Of a stretch of 64,000 nt of DNA, positions 1-7,795 are shown piece by piece (the stretch's first letter is position 1; each line of letters starts with the position of its first letter). The notes under the pieces are model-generated. The model did no database searches. It was not told where the DNA came from and saw only the letters and a list, made by a program, of their open reading frames with translations. Made by a program: the position numbers and the translations under genes. This DNA is from Actinosynnema sp. ALI-1.44 (GTDB lineage Bacteria > Actinomycetota > Actinomycetes > Mycobacteriales > Pseudonocardiaceae): assembly GCF_001984155.1 (NCBI RefSeq), contig NZ_MTQO01000052.1, forward strand, positions 62,001 through 126,000, in the 5' to 3' direction.

Positions 1-189
1 CGGACATCCATCCGGTACTGGGCGTGCGTGTTCGGCCACAGTGGAGCAGGCGGACAGCGGGCATTGGTGGATCCCCGCAACGAAGTGTCGTACGCGTTCC
101 TGCGCCACCGCTTCCTGTTGCCCGCCCAGGCGGACGCCGACCACGGACGACTGCTGAAAGCCCTGCTCACCGCCGTGCACACCGTCTGA
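1..189 (+). CDS. Serine hydrolase (beta-lactamase/esterase type), C-terminal fragment
   Basis: The gene enters from the left edge and ends at TGA 187-189, giving 62 visible residues in frame 1. The visible part holds FGHSGAGGQRALVDP followed by SYAFLRHRF. This resembles the C-terminal end of class C beta-lactamase-like serine hydrolases (EstB type), where a GxxGxGG loop precedes the last strand and helix. The SxxK nucleophile lies outside the window, so activity cannot be judged. A strong hairpin follows the stop, and the next gene converges on it. Confidence 0.6.
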   Translation, partial: RTSIRYWACVFGHSGAGGQRALVDPRNEVSYAFLRHRFLLPAQADADHGRLLKALLTAVHTV

Positions 190-241
190 TCGACCCGGGT
201 ATGCCGAGATCCGGTACAGGCAAACGCTTCCCCGCCCGGGA

Positions 242-287
242 GCACGAACGCGGTGCCCCGGCTCTGGGCGGGACACCGCGTTCGTGC
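242..287. terminator. Bidirectional hairpin terminator
   Basis: Perfect 14-bp inverted repeat: GCACGAACGCGGTG at 242-255 and its complement at 274-287, with an 18-nt loop. It may extend outwards through GGCAAAC near 219 and GTTTGCC at 291-297. It lies between convergent genes and probably ends transcription from both sides. There is no long T run, which is usual in high-GC actinobacteria. Confidence 0.75.
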
Positions 288-299
288 GGTGTTTGCCTT

Positions 300-2945
300 C
301 TACCTCTTCCAGAAGGCTTTTCGTTGGGGGCGGAGGGATTCAAGGGTTGCCATGGTGTGGTGCCAGCGGCGTTCGAGTTCGTCGAGGTCGGTTGTGGGCA
401 CGGTCAGTTCTGTGTGCAGGGTAAGGAGGGTGGCTCGGGCTTCTGCGGGTTCGTTGGCTGCTGCCCAGTCACTCAGGTTGGCGAGGATCGTCTGGGCCAG
501 GATGTCCAGCAGCGATGCTCGGGCCAGGGTCGGCTCGTTCTCCGCCGCGCGCAAGGCTTTCAGTTGCTCTGCCACGAAGTCGGCCAGCGTTGGTGTCGTG
601 GTCGCCGTCGGGTCTGCTCCCGGCGCTGCCTCGGCTCGGTCCCCGCGGCGGGCTTTCCTGAGACTTCGCGGGTTTCGCTCGGGCTGGTTCGGTGACTCAG
701 GTGGGTTCATCACGTGCGGCGGGCAACCGGGTCCTGAGAGCGGTGCGCCACCGGGCTGAGGTGCGGCCGGTCGAGGTGCGGGTGGCGGGGGTGAGCCGTA
801 CGGCGCCGAAGGTGCGCTGCCTGGGGCCGTGCTGCCGAACTGGCTGCCGTAGGCGCCTTGGTCGTACGAGGCGTTCTGATACGACGGACCTCCTTGGTTG
901 CCGTACCCGCCCGAGTACGCGGTGCCTCCGCCCTGCTGGGGCTGGGCTCCGCCGACCGCGCTGCCCGGGGCCGACATTCGGCTGTACATGGGTGCGGCCG
1001 CCATCGGGGCCGATGCCGGCGCCGCGAAGCCGTAGCCGCCGTCCATCTGCCAGCCGCTGGGGAGTTCCACCGGTTGCGTTACCTTGTGGACCGTTCCCGC
1101 TTCGTTGACCACTCGCTGGTCGACTGCCACGAAGGCCGTGAAGCGGGAGAGCACGCCGAACTTCAGCGACGTGTCCACGATCTGCTGCTCCAGGCCGGGG
1201 AGATCACCCGAGCCGACCACATAACGATCTTCCAGGTCCCGGATCCATGCCCTTGCCCACAGCGCGCCGAGGCTGGGGTTGTCGCTGGCGGTCGATGTCA
1301 CGTCGGACTTCCAGCCGTCCGCGCTGCTCACCGTGACCGTTCCGCTTGCTTGGCCGGTGAAGCGGCCGGTCACCACGATCGGCGCGCCAGGGAACAGGTC
1401 GGGCAACGGGCTGGGGGCCAGGGTGCTCTCGTCCACCGCCAGCCCGGCCGGGGTCAGCCGCAGGCCCACTGCCACGGGTGATCCGATGCGCCGGTGGATG
1501 TTCTGCATCGCGTCGTCGAGACGGTCCTCGGACTCCACGAGTTCACACCGGCCTGCCGTGCCTGCCAGCCTGCGCAGGAAGGACTCGTTGACCGCGCGGT
1601 CGATGCCGACGGTGTGCACCCGGACACCGCTCAGCACGGGGCTCAACTCACGCAGTAGCTGGTCCTCGTTGCCGATCTGGCCGTCGGTGACCAGAACGAG
1701 CACACGGTCGCGTTCGGCTGACTCGCTCAGTAACCCGGCGGCGCTTTGCAGCGGCACCGACATCTCGGTACCGCCGCGGGCGTCCAGGCCGGAGAGGAAC
1801 TCGACAGCACGGAACCTGTTGCGGTCACTGGCCTCCACGAAGCCCGTGGCCAACGAGGGCGGCGTTTGCACCTCGTGGTCGAAGGCGATCACGGCGAACC
1901 TGTCCGACGAACCGAGGGTGTCCACGATCCGGCCCGCGGCGCGCCGGGCGGCGACCATCTTCCAGCCGCCCATGGAGCCCGACCGGTCGATCAACAACAC
2001 GACGTCACGCGGACGCCCGGCCGTTGCGGTCGACGGCGGCAGCACGGTCAACGCGAACGTGCCACCGGAGCCACCGGAGTCACCGTCGGGCAGGAGCGCG
2101 AGCGATGTGCTGATCGCCTCCGCGCCGTAGCTCAGGCGCAGGATGAAATCCCGATCCGCGCGCTCCCCCGGTTCGAGCCTGACCCGCAGTCCGGTCGGCC
2201 CGTCCTCGGTGGCGACCGCGTGCAAGCTGGACGCGAGTCCCCGCAACGGCAACGAACCCGGGTCGATGTCGACCACGACGGACAGCTGAACGGGATTCGG
2301 GAAGCCCGGCAACAACACCGGCGGACTGATCCGGGACGCGTCCGGGACCGCGTCGGTGTCCTGGGCGACACCATCGCCCACCTGCTGCCCGGCCAGCGGC
2401 GTGCCGGGGATGTAGCGCGGGGCCACCACGAGCGGGAACCTGAACGTGGCTTCCTCATCCTCATAGGACAAGGTGGCGGCCAGCGTCAGGTGCACGCTGA
2501 CCTGCTCACCCGGCATGATGTTGCCGACTCGCATGGTGAAGACGCCCGGACGCTCCTCCTCCGCGATCGACGCGCGTTTGCCCTCGGAGATGGCCTGGTC
2601 GTAGCTCTCTCTTGCCGCGCCCCGCTCCTTCAACAGCCCTTCGACCACGCGCCCGTCAGCCTCCATCCGCAACGCGGTGACCGCGGCTCGGGGCGGCAAC
2701 GGGAAGATGTAGGTGGCTTCGAGCGGTTCTTCGTACGGATTGCGGAATCCTTGCGTGACTTCGACGCTGGCCGCCAGGCCGGTGATCGAGGACCGGACGT
2801 CGATCACCTCGAGCGGCAGGTTGCCCCGGCTGGTCCGCAGGCAGCCGACACCGTCGTCCGCACCGGGCCCCTGAGCACCGGGCTCCTGTGCACCGGGACT
2901 ACTCGGCGCCGCGATCGATTCCCTGACGTCGACATGCATGGTCAT
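300..2945 (-). CDS. VIT and von Willebrand factor A domain protein
   Basis: 881 aa. A VIT domain (about residues 40-170) is followed by a linker with beta structure and a VWA domain (about 313-490). The VWA domain carries an intact MIDAS motif, DRSGS, with D320, S322 and S324, plus a downstream TDGQ aspartate. The later part (about 640-760) is rich in Gly, Pro, Gln, Ser and Tyr and looks disordered. The C-terminal 100 residues are helical and charged. There is no clear signal peptide or membrane span, so it is probably cytoplasmic. VIT/VWA proteins are metal-dependent adhesion or scaffold proteins, and the bacterial role is unknown. Its ATG overlaps the TGA of the MerR gene (ATGA at 2942-2945), which implies translational coupling. 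Confidence 0.85.
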   Translation of the reverse strand: MTMHVDVRESIAAPSSPGAQEPGAQGPGADDGVGCLRTSRGNLPLEVIDVRSSITGLAASVEVTQGFRNPYEEPLEATYIFPLPPRAAVTALRMEADGRVVEGLLKERGAARESYDQAISEGKRASIAEEERPGVFTMRVGNIMPGEQVSVHLTLAATLSYEDEEATFRFPLVVAPRYIPGTPLAGQQVGDGVAQDTDAVPDASRISPPVLLPGFPNPVQLSVVVDIDPGSLPLRGLASSLHAVATEDGPTGLRVRLEPGERADRDFILRLSYGAEAISTSLALLPDGDSGGSGGTFALTVLPPSTATAGRPRDVVLLIDRSGSMGGWKMVAARRAAGRIVDTLGSSDRFAVIAFDHEVQTPPSLATGFVEASDRNRFRAVEFLSGLDARGGTEMSVPLQSAAGLLSESAERDRVLVLVTDGQIGNEDQLLRELSPVLSGVRVHTVGIDRAVNESFLRRLAGTAGRCELVESEDRLDDAMQNIHRRIGSPVAVGLRLTPAGLAVDESTLAPSPLPDLFPGAPIVVTGRFTGQASGTVTVSSADGWKSDVTSTASDNPSLGALWARAWIRDLEDRYVVGSGDLPGLEQQIVDTSLKFGVLSRFTAFVAVDQRVVNEAGTVHKVTQPVELPSGWQMDGGYGFAAPASAPMAAAPMYSRMSAPGSAVGGAQPQQGGGTAYSGGYGNQGGPSYQNASYDQGAYGSQFGSTAPGSAPSAPYGSPPPPAPRPAAPQPGGAPLSGPGCPPHVMNPPESPNQPERNPRSLRKARRGDRAEAAPGADPTATTTPTLADFVAEQLKALRAAENEPTLARASLLDILAQTILANLSDWAAANEPAEARATLLTLHTELTVPTTDLDELERRWHHTMATLESLRPQRKAFWKR

Positions 2946-3613
2946 TGCGTTTCCCCTCCAGTGGACGGCGCCAGGCCGAGGCGGCCGAGCAGTTCGAGCA
3001 ACGGTGCGGCCGCGGCCTCGATGGCGGCGATTTCGTCCGCGTCGGGCATGTGCGCGGCGGCCTCCAGCACGACAGTGACACTGTCAGCGAGCCGGACCCC
3101 GTGGACCAGCTTCGGGACAGTGACAGCGTCGATGTGGGTGACAGTGTCGGCACCGGTGACAGCGTTCGGGGCGGTTTCGCCGTTGCCCGGTGTCTGCGTC
3201 GGGGTCACTGGCGGGGCCACTGTCGGGCGGCCGTGCGCATGGCCTTTCCAGAACTGCGGGGAGGTGCCGACGTCCACCTGCGGGCGGACGGCATCCACGT
3301 GCGCGACGCCCGCGAGCTCGGCGAGCCGGGAGTCGGTCGCTCCGACCAGCTGTTCCTGGATTTCCGCGAGCGAGGCCCCGGTGGACTGCAGCTTCTTGAC
3401 CGCGACGATCTGCAGCAAGTGGCGGCGCCCGTAGAGCACGGTGCGGCCGCGGGTGGCCGCGGGCCGGTCCACCAGGCCTATCGTGGTGTACCACCGGATG
3501 GTGCGACGGTTCGGCAGCTCCCGGATCCGGCCGTTGCGCTGGCCGTCGTAGTTCTCCGACAGCAGCTCGGCCACTTGATCCGGGAGCTGTTCGATCGTCC
3601 ACAGCTCGCTCAT
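2942..3613 (-). CDS. MerR-family transcriptional regulator
   Basis: 223 aa starting at MSELWTIEQL (ATG 3611-3613). A longer in-frame start exists near 3997 but would run through the ptsH gene, so it is rejected. Residues 25-75 match a MerR winged helix: RTIRWYTTIGLVDRP followed by YGRRHLLQIVAVKKLQSTG. The middle is low in complexity and rich in Thr and Val, with repeated DxVTV-like units. The C-terminal helix may be a dimer or sensor segment. No Cys metal-binding set is visible, so the ligand is unknown. The gene is coupled to the VIT/VWA gene, its likely target, and a palindrome lies just upstream of its start. Confidence 0.85.
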   Translation of the reverse strand: MSELWTIEQLPDQVAELLSENYDGQRNGRIRELPNRRTIRWYTTIGLVDRPAATRGRTVLYGRRHLLQIVAVKKLQSTGASLAEIQEQLVGATDSRLAELAGVAHVDAVRPQVDVGTSPQFWKGHAHGRPTVAPPVTPTQTPGNGETAPNAVTGADTVTHIDAVTVPKLVHGVRLADSVTVVLEAAAHMPDADEIAAIEAAAAPLLELLGRLGLAPSTGGETQ

Positions 3614-3622
3614 ACTGCAAGA

Positions 3623-3648
3623 CTGCCAGATGTATCTGACAGTGTCAA
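3623..3648 (-). promoter_or_regulatory. Candidate MerR promoter/operator
   Basis: On the minus strand TTGACA (3648-3643) is followed directly by the imperfect 20-bp palindrome CTGTCAGATACATCTGGCAG (3642-3623), ten nucleotides before the ATG. Operators filling a long -35/-10 spacer are typical of MerR regulation. A convincing -10 hexamer is not visible. The nested TGACAGTGTCA motif recurs inside the merR gene near 3071 and 3139. Confidence 0.45.
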
Positions 3649-3675
3649 TGTTGCAGTGTTGCTCGAAGGGGACGC

Positions 3676-3954
3676 TCAGGAGGTGGGGGCTGCGTCCAGG
3701 TCCTGCGCGAGCAGTGCGGCCAGTTCGTCCAGCGCGGCTTCGGCGCCGTCGCCTTCCGCGGACAGTTCGACCTCTTCCTCGAACTTCACACCCAGCGCCA
3801 TCACGGCCAGGATGCTCGACGCCACAACACCTTCGCCACCGGGGCGGCCGATCAGGACCGGCATCGGCTGCCGCGCGGCCGCCTGCGCGAACAGCCCGGC
3901 AGGGCGGGCGTGCAGCCCGACAGTGGACGCGACCTTCACCCGGATCGTCGCCAT
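3676..3954 (-). CDS. ptsH: HPr phosphocarrier protein
   Basis: 92 aa from ATG at 3954, which is preceded by GGGAGGAG; an upstream in-frame ATG at 3987 lacks this support. The protein carries phosphate from enzyme I to PTS IIA domains. It contains the signature GLHARPAG with phospho-accepting His15 and the regulatory-site region VVASSILAVMALG around residues 43-55. The length is normal for the family. It lies downstream of the deoR gene on the same strand, separated by 95 bp that hold one copy of an ATGTTGATT motif. It probably serves the neighbouring mannitol-type PTS. Confidence 0.93.
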   Translation of the reverse strand: MATIRVKVASTVGLHARPAGLFAQAAARQPMPVLIGRPGGEGVVASSILAVMALGVKFEEEVELSAEGDGAEAALDELAALLAQDLDAAPTS

Positions 3955-4023
3955 CAGCTCTCCTCCCGTGGTCAATGGAAGAGCCAACGGTAAGCACTGC
4001 CGATGTGGTTAAGCAAGGGTTTG

Positions 4024-4032
4024 ATGTTGATT
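4024..4032 (+). promoter_or_regulatory. Candidate DeoR operator half-site (ptsH side)
   Basis: ATGTTGATT lies upstream of ptsH. The identical word occurs at 4823-4831 before deoR, and ATGTTGGTT occurs on the minus strand at 4870-4862 before the kinase gene. The spacing between sites is not constant, so this is a repeated-word observation rather than a proven operator. Confidence 0.4.
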
Positions 4033-4049
4033 TAGTTTGTTTTACGTGG

Positions 4050-4811
4050 TCATGCTTGGATCACACGTGGTCCAGCGGCCGCGAGCTCCTTGGCTACCTC
4101 GTCGTCGACGCCGGTGTCGGTGATGAAGGTGTCGATGTCCCCCAGGTCGGCGAAGCGCGAGAAGTGGTCGTTGCCGACCTTGGTGTGGTCGGCCAGGAGG
4201 ACACACCGCCGCCCGCTGGCGATCGCGGCCTTCTTGACCATCGCCTCCGCCGGGTCCGGCGTGGTCAGCCCCCGATCGACCGAGATCCCGTTCGTGGCGA
4301 GGAAGACGACCTCGACGAACGTGTCACGCAGCGCCTGCAGCGCCCAGGCGTCGACCGAGGCGAGGGTCCGGCTGCGCAACCGGCCGCCGACGAGCATGAC
4401 GGTCACGTTCGGCCGGGTTATCAGCGACAGGGCGATGTTCACCGAGTGGGTCACGACCGTGAGCTCACGGTCCACAGGCAACGCGTCGGCCATCCGCGCG
4501 GTCGTGGTGCCCGCGTCGAGCAGGATCGTCCCGGCTTCCGGCAGCTCGGCCAGCGCGGCCTTGGCGATCCGGGCCTTCTCGTCGGTCATCACCGTCTCGC
4601 GGACCGACAGCGCGGGCTCGAAGCCGAGCCGCTCGACCGGGATCGCACCGCCGTGCACCCGCCGCAGCACACCGTGGCGCTCCAGCACGGTCAGGTCGCG
4701 CCGGATCGTCTCGGTGGTGACGTCGAACTCCTCGGCGAGCGCGGCGACGTCCACACGGCCTTTCGCCCTGGCTCGTTCGAGGATCACTTGCTGCCGTTCC
4801 TCCGCGTACAT
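4050..4811 (-). CDS. DeoR-family repressor of the PTS locus
   Basis: 253 aa. The N-terminal DeoR helix-turn-helix spans residues 1-57, with the classic RRDLTVLERHGVLRRVHGG after VTTETI. It is followed by a DeoRC sensor domain (about 75-235) with ILLDAGTTT and FLATNGIS. Such sensors bind phosphorylated sugars. It is divergent from the kinase-PTS-dehydrogenase operon and in the same direction as ptsH. Repeated ATGTTGRTT words in both promoter regions suggest it represses itself, ptsH and the operon until a sugar phosphate binds. The length matches FruR, GlpR and SrlR relatives. Confidence 0.9.
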   Translation of the reverse strand: MYAEERQQVILERARAKGRVDVAALAEEFDVTTETIRRDLTVLERHGVLRRVHGGAIPVERLGFEPALSVRETVMTDEKARIAKAALAELPEAGTILLDAGTTTARMADALPVDRELTVVTHSVNIALSLITRPNVTVMLVGGRLRSRTLASVDAWALQALRDTFVEVVFLATNGISVDRGLTTPDPAEAMVKKAAIASGRRCVLLADHTKVGNDHFSRFADLGDIDTFITDTGVDDEVAKELAAAGPRVIQA

Positions 4812-4822
4812 GGTGTGACTTT

Positions 4823-4831
4823 ATGTTGATT
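4823..4831 (+). promoter_or_regulatory. Candidate DeoR operator half-site (deoR start)
   Basis: ATGTTGATT begins 12 bp upstream of the deoR start codon, in the 127-bp space between deoR and the kinase gene. It is identical to the word at 4024-4032. This position would fit autorepression. Confidence 0.4.
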
Positions 4832-4861
4832 CGTGCGCGTCAGCAACGTCGCAGTCTTGCA

Positions 4862-4870
4862 AACCAACAT
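4862..4870 (-). promoter_or_regulatory. Candidate DeoR operator half-site (kinase operon)
   Basis: The forward sequence AACCAACAT reads ATGTTGGTT on the minus strand, one base different from the two other copies. With 4823-4831 it forms a loose inverted pair whose centres are about 39 bp apart, between the divergent promoters. Confidence 0.35.
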
Positions 4871-4938
4871 GAACACATGCACAATCACTTAAATCCACGT
4901 TGGACGAGATGCAGGACCACATGGAGGTGGCAGTCAGC

Positions 4939-5895
4939 GTGATCGTCACCGTGACGGCGAACCCGAGCATCGACCGGACGGTCGAGGTGGGCGCGCTCGT
5001 GCGCGGCGGACTGCACCGGGCCACGGCCGTGCACATCCAGCCGGGCGGCAAGGGAATCAACGTCGCGAGAGCGTTGGTGTGCAACGGGGTCAAGGCGCGT
5101 GCCGTGGTCCCGGCAGGCGGCGCCGAAGGCGAGCAGCTGATCAGCCTGCTGAGCGGCTACAGCATCGACGTCGTCCGCGTGCCCACGCTCGGGCCGGTGC
5201 GGATGAACGTCAGCGTGATCGAACCGGACGCGACGGTCACCAAGCTGAACGAACCGGGCGCGCGGCTGACCGATGACGAGAATACGGCGCTGGCCGACGC
5301 GGTGATCACCGCGTCCCACAACGCCTCCTGTGTCATCCTCGCGGGCAGCCTGCCGCCTGGTGTGCGTGACGACTTCTACGCGGACCTGGTCAACCGCCTG
5401 TCCGGCGAGGACACCAGGGTCGTGGTGGACACCAGCGGCCCGGCGCTGCGCGCGGCGGTCGCGGCCGGTCCCGCGCTGATCAAACCGAATCACCACGAGC
5501 TCGAAGAGGCCGTCGGGCGTCCACTGCCGACACTGGGTCACGTCGTCGAAGCGGCGCGGGAACTGCGTTCCCTCGGCGCGGGCGCGGTGCTGGCCAGTCT
5601 CGGTCGTGACGGCGCGGTGCTCGTGGCGGAGGACGACACGTGGCACGCCGAAGCGCCGGTCGTGCTCGCCAGGAGCTCGGTGGGAGCCGGTGACGCGATG
5701 CTCGCCGGGTTCATCGCCGGATTCGCCACCGGCGGAGGCGACGGCCGCGAGGCGTTGGTGTCCGCGGTGGCGTGGGGCGCGGCAGCGGTGTCGCTGCCGG
5801 GCAGCACCATGCCGAGGCCGGACGACCTCCACCCGCACCTCGTCGAGGTGCACCCGCTGATCGACGCAGGCCGGGAATTACGCGGGGACAACTGA
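4939..5895 (+). CDS. fruK: 1-phosphofructokinase / PfkB-family sugar-phosphate kinase
   Basis: 318 aa from GTG 4939, chosen because it yields MIVTVTANPSIDRTVEV, the usual family N-terminus, and GGAGG lies 11 nt upstream. An ATG at 4900 would add 13 residues. PfkB motif 1 is PGGKGINVARAL (35-46). Motif 2 holds GAGD with catalytic Asp252. The family phosphorylates fructose 1-phosphate or tagatose 6-phosphate to the bisphosphate. It is the first gene of the PTS operon. The partner transporter is mannitol-type rather than fructose-type, so the natural substrate could be another ketose phosphate. Confidence 0.87.
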   Translation: MIVTVTANPSIDRTVEVGALVRGGLHRATAVHIQPGGKGINVARALVCNGVKARAVVPAGGAEGEQLISLLSGYSIDVVRVPTLGPVRMNVSVIEPDATVTKLNEPGARLTDDENTALADAVITASHNASCVILAGSLPPGVRDDFYADLVNRLSGEDTRVVVDTSGPALRAAVAAGPALIKPNHHELEEAVGRPLPTLGHVVEAARELRSLGAGAVLASLGRDGAVLVAEDDTWHAEAPVVLARSSVGAGDAMLAGFIAGFATGGGDGREALVSAVAWGAAAVSLPGSTMPRPDDLHPHLVEVHPLIDAGRELRGDN

Positions 5896-5921
5896 AAGCA
5901 CCAGCACAGGAAGTGTCGACG

Positions 5922-7022
5922 ATGACAAAGACTGAAGACGCGCCGTCGCGGGCGCACCAGCTGCGGGCCTCGGTGCAACGCTTCGGCGGCCACCTCGCAG
6001 GCATGGTGATGCCCAACATCGGCGCTTTCATCGCATGGGGCCTGATCACCGCGTTGTTCATCCCGTCCGGCTGGTTGCCGAACGCGCAGCTCGGTGAACT
6101 CGTCGATCCGATGGTCAAGCTGCTGCTGCCGGTCCTGATCGGGTACACCGGCGGCCGGTTGGTGCACGGTCAGCGCGGCGCCGTGGTCGGTGCCGTCGCC
6201 ACGGTCGGCATCGCGGTCGGCGCGGATGTGCCAATGTTCCTCGGCGCCATGTTGATCGGCCCGCTGACCGCGTACCTGTTGAAGCTGTGGGACAACTCCG
6301 TCGGCGAGAAGGTCGGCGCCGGGTTCAAGATGCTCGTCGACAACTTCAGCGCGGGCATCATCGGTGGCGCCATGGCGGTGCTGGGATCGCTGGCGATCGG
6401 CCCGGTCGTCGAGGCGATCACGAAGGCGCTGGGCAACGGCGTGCAGGCCCTGCTGGAAGCGCACCTGCTGCCGCTGGTGTCGGTCATCGTCGAACCGGCG
6501 AAGGTGCTGTTCCTCAACAACGCCATCAACCACGGTGTGCTGTCGCCCCTTGGCGTCACGCATTCGGCCGACACGGGCAAGGCGATCGAGTTCCTGATCG
6601 AACCCAACCCCGGTCCTGGCCTAGGCATCCTGGTCGCGCTCGCGCTGTTCGGCGTGCGGGCGGCCCGTGCGACCGCGCCCGGCGCGATCGTGATCCAGTT
6701 CCTCGGCGGTATCCACGAGATCTACTTCCCGTACATCCTCGCGCAGCCACGGCTGATCCTGGCCGCCATCGCCGGTGGCGCGTCCGGTGTGCTCGTGTTC
6801 AGCATCTTCGGCGCCGGTCTGACCGCGACGCCGTCACCCGGGAGTATCTTCGCCATCCTCGCGGTGACGCCGAAGGGCGGGTATTTCGGGGTCATCGCCG
6901 GTGTGGTCGTCTCGGCGGCCGTGTCGTTCATCATCGCGGCTCTGCTGCTGAAGTTCGGCCGGGGCAACAAGGAAGCCGAACGCAAGCGGGAAGTCGGCAA
7001 CGGCGGCGTAGTCACAGCGTGA
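5922..7022 (+). CDS. mtlA: PTS mannitol-type enzyme IIC
   Basis: 366 aa from ATG 5922, preceded by AGGAAG. It is an integral membrane permease with about 8-10 hydrophobic segments. Hallmarks of the mannitol IIC family are MPNIGAFIAWGLITALFIP near the N-terminus, FLNNAINHGVLSPLG in the middle, and EPNPGPGLGIL with GGIHEIYFPYIL later. It lacks fused IIB and IIA domains, which are encoded by the next two genes. It imports and phosphorylates a polyol or related sugar. It follows the kinase gene by 26 bp in the same operon. Confidence 0.92.
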   Translation: MTKTEDAPSRAHQLRASVQRFGGHLAGMVMPNIGAFIAWGLITALFIPSGWLPNAQLGELVDPMVKLLLPVLIGYTGGRLVHGQRGAVVGAVATVGIAVGADVPMFLGAMLIGPLTAYLLKLWDNSVGEKVGAGFKMLVDNFSAGIIGGAMAVLGSLAIGPVVEAITKALGNGVQALLEAHLLPLVSVIVEPAKVLFLNNAINHGVLSPLGVTHSADTGKAIEFLIEPNPGPGLGILVALALFGVRAARATAPGAIVIQFLGGIHEIYFPYILAQPRLILAAIAGGASGVLVFSIFGAGLTATPSPGSIFAILAVTPKGGYFGVIAGVVVSAAVSFIIAALLLKFGRGNKEAERKREVGNGGVVTA

Positions 7023-7035
7023 AAGGAAGCCTGAC

Positions 7036-7344
7036 ATGAGCAGCATCGACGGGGCCGCGATCAAGAAGGTCGTGATCGCGTGCGACGCCGGGATGGGCAG
7101 CAGCGTGATGGTCGCGTCCCAACTGGCCAAACGGCTCAAGCCGTACTCGGTGTCGGTGTCCCACACACCGGTCAACGACATCCCGGACGACGCGGATGTC
7201 GTGCTGTGCCAGAGCACCCTGCTGGCCAGGGCCCGCAAGAGCACCGGGGACACGGTCGTCCTCGGTTTCCAGAGTTTCCTCGGCGACCCGGTGTTCGACC
7301 GGGTGGAGGCCGCGATCAGGGACGGTGGGTCGCTTGACGACTGA
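7036..7344 (+). CDS. PTS mannitol-type enzyme IIB
   Basis: 102 aa, starting 13 bp after the IIC gene. It is a cytoplasmic domain that takes phosphate from IIA onto Cys16 in the P-loop VIACDAGMGSSVM, the signature of mannitol/fructose-type IIB. It then passes the phosphate to the sugar bound by IIC. The length is that of a free-standing IIB domain, whereas many bacteria fuse it to IIC in MtlA. GAAAGGAAG precedes the start. Confidence 0.92.
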   Translation: MSSIDGAAIKKVVIACDAGMGSSVMVASQLAKRLKPYSVSVSHTPVNDIPDDADVVLCQSTLLARARKSTGDTVVLGFQSFLGDPVFDRVEAAIRDGGSLDD

Positions 7345-7795
7345 GCGGACGTCGTTGCTGACCGCCGACGGCATCCACCTCGGCCGCGCCGCGACCGGCC
7401 GCGACGACGCGATCGACCAGTGCGGGCGGGCGTTGCTCGACCTCGGCGCCGTCGAGGTGGACTACCTGGCGGCGATGCACGAGCGCGAGGCGTCGCTGTC
7501 GACGTTCATCGGCGAGGGCGTCGCCATCCCGCACGGCACCGACCAGTCACGGCAGTTCGTGAAACGCACGACGCTCGTGGTGCTGCAGTTCCCCGACGGC
7601 GTGGACTGGGGCTCTGGCAACACAGTCAAGGTATGTGTCGGCATCGCGGCCAACGGGTCCGAACAGGTCGGGATCCTGTCGGCGTTGGCCCACGTGCTGA
7701 TGGACGGCGACAAGGCCGAACGGTTGCGGTCAGCGGCCGACACCCGGACGGTCCTTGATCTGCTGCAGTCGATCGACGAGGAGAACAGCCAGTGA
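7334..7795 (+). CDS. mtlF: PTS mannitol/fructose-type enzyme IIA
   Basis: 153 aa if the TTG at 7334 is used; a GTG at 7325 is equally possible and adds three residues. Either start overlaps the end of the IIB gene. The signature GVAIPHGT contains the phospho-accepting His67, and the length matches MtlF. It relays phosphate from HPr (probably the ptsH at 3676-3954) to IIB. The stop overlaps the next gene's GTG start (GTGA at 7792-7795), so the downstream dehydrogenase is translationally coupled. Confidence 0.9.
   Translation: MTTERTSLLTADGIHLGRAATGRDDAIDQCGRALLDLGAVEVDYLAAMHEREASLSTFIGEGVAIPHGTDQSRQFVKRTTLVVLQFPDGVDWGSGNTVKVCVGIAANGSEQVGILSALAHVLMDGDKAERLRSAADTRTVLDLLQSIDEENSQ

Noticed and set aside
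1746-3434. Long plus-strand open frame opposite the VIT/VWA and MerR genes
   Set aside because: It is a GC-rich shadow of real genes on the minus strand, with Arg/Gly/His-rich translation and no family features. Similar long shadows at 37581-39413, 33510-35231 and 42365-43645 were dropped for the same reason.
3613-3997. Longer MerR start at 3997
   Set aside because: It would overlap the whole ptsH gene on the same strand, and the added residues have no similarity to MerR proteins. MSELWTIEQL at 3613 is the natural start.
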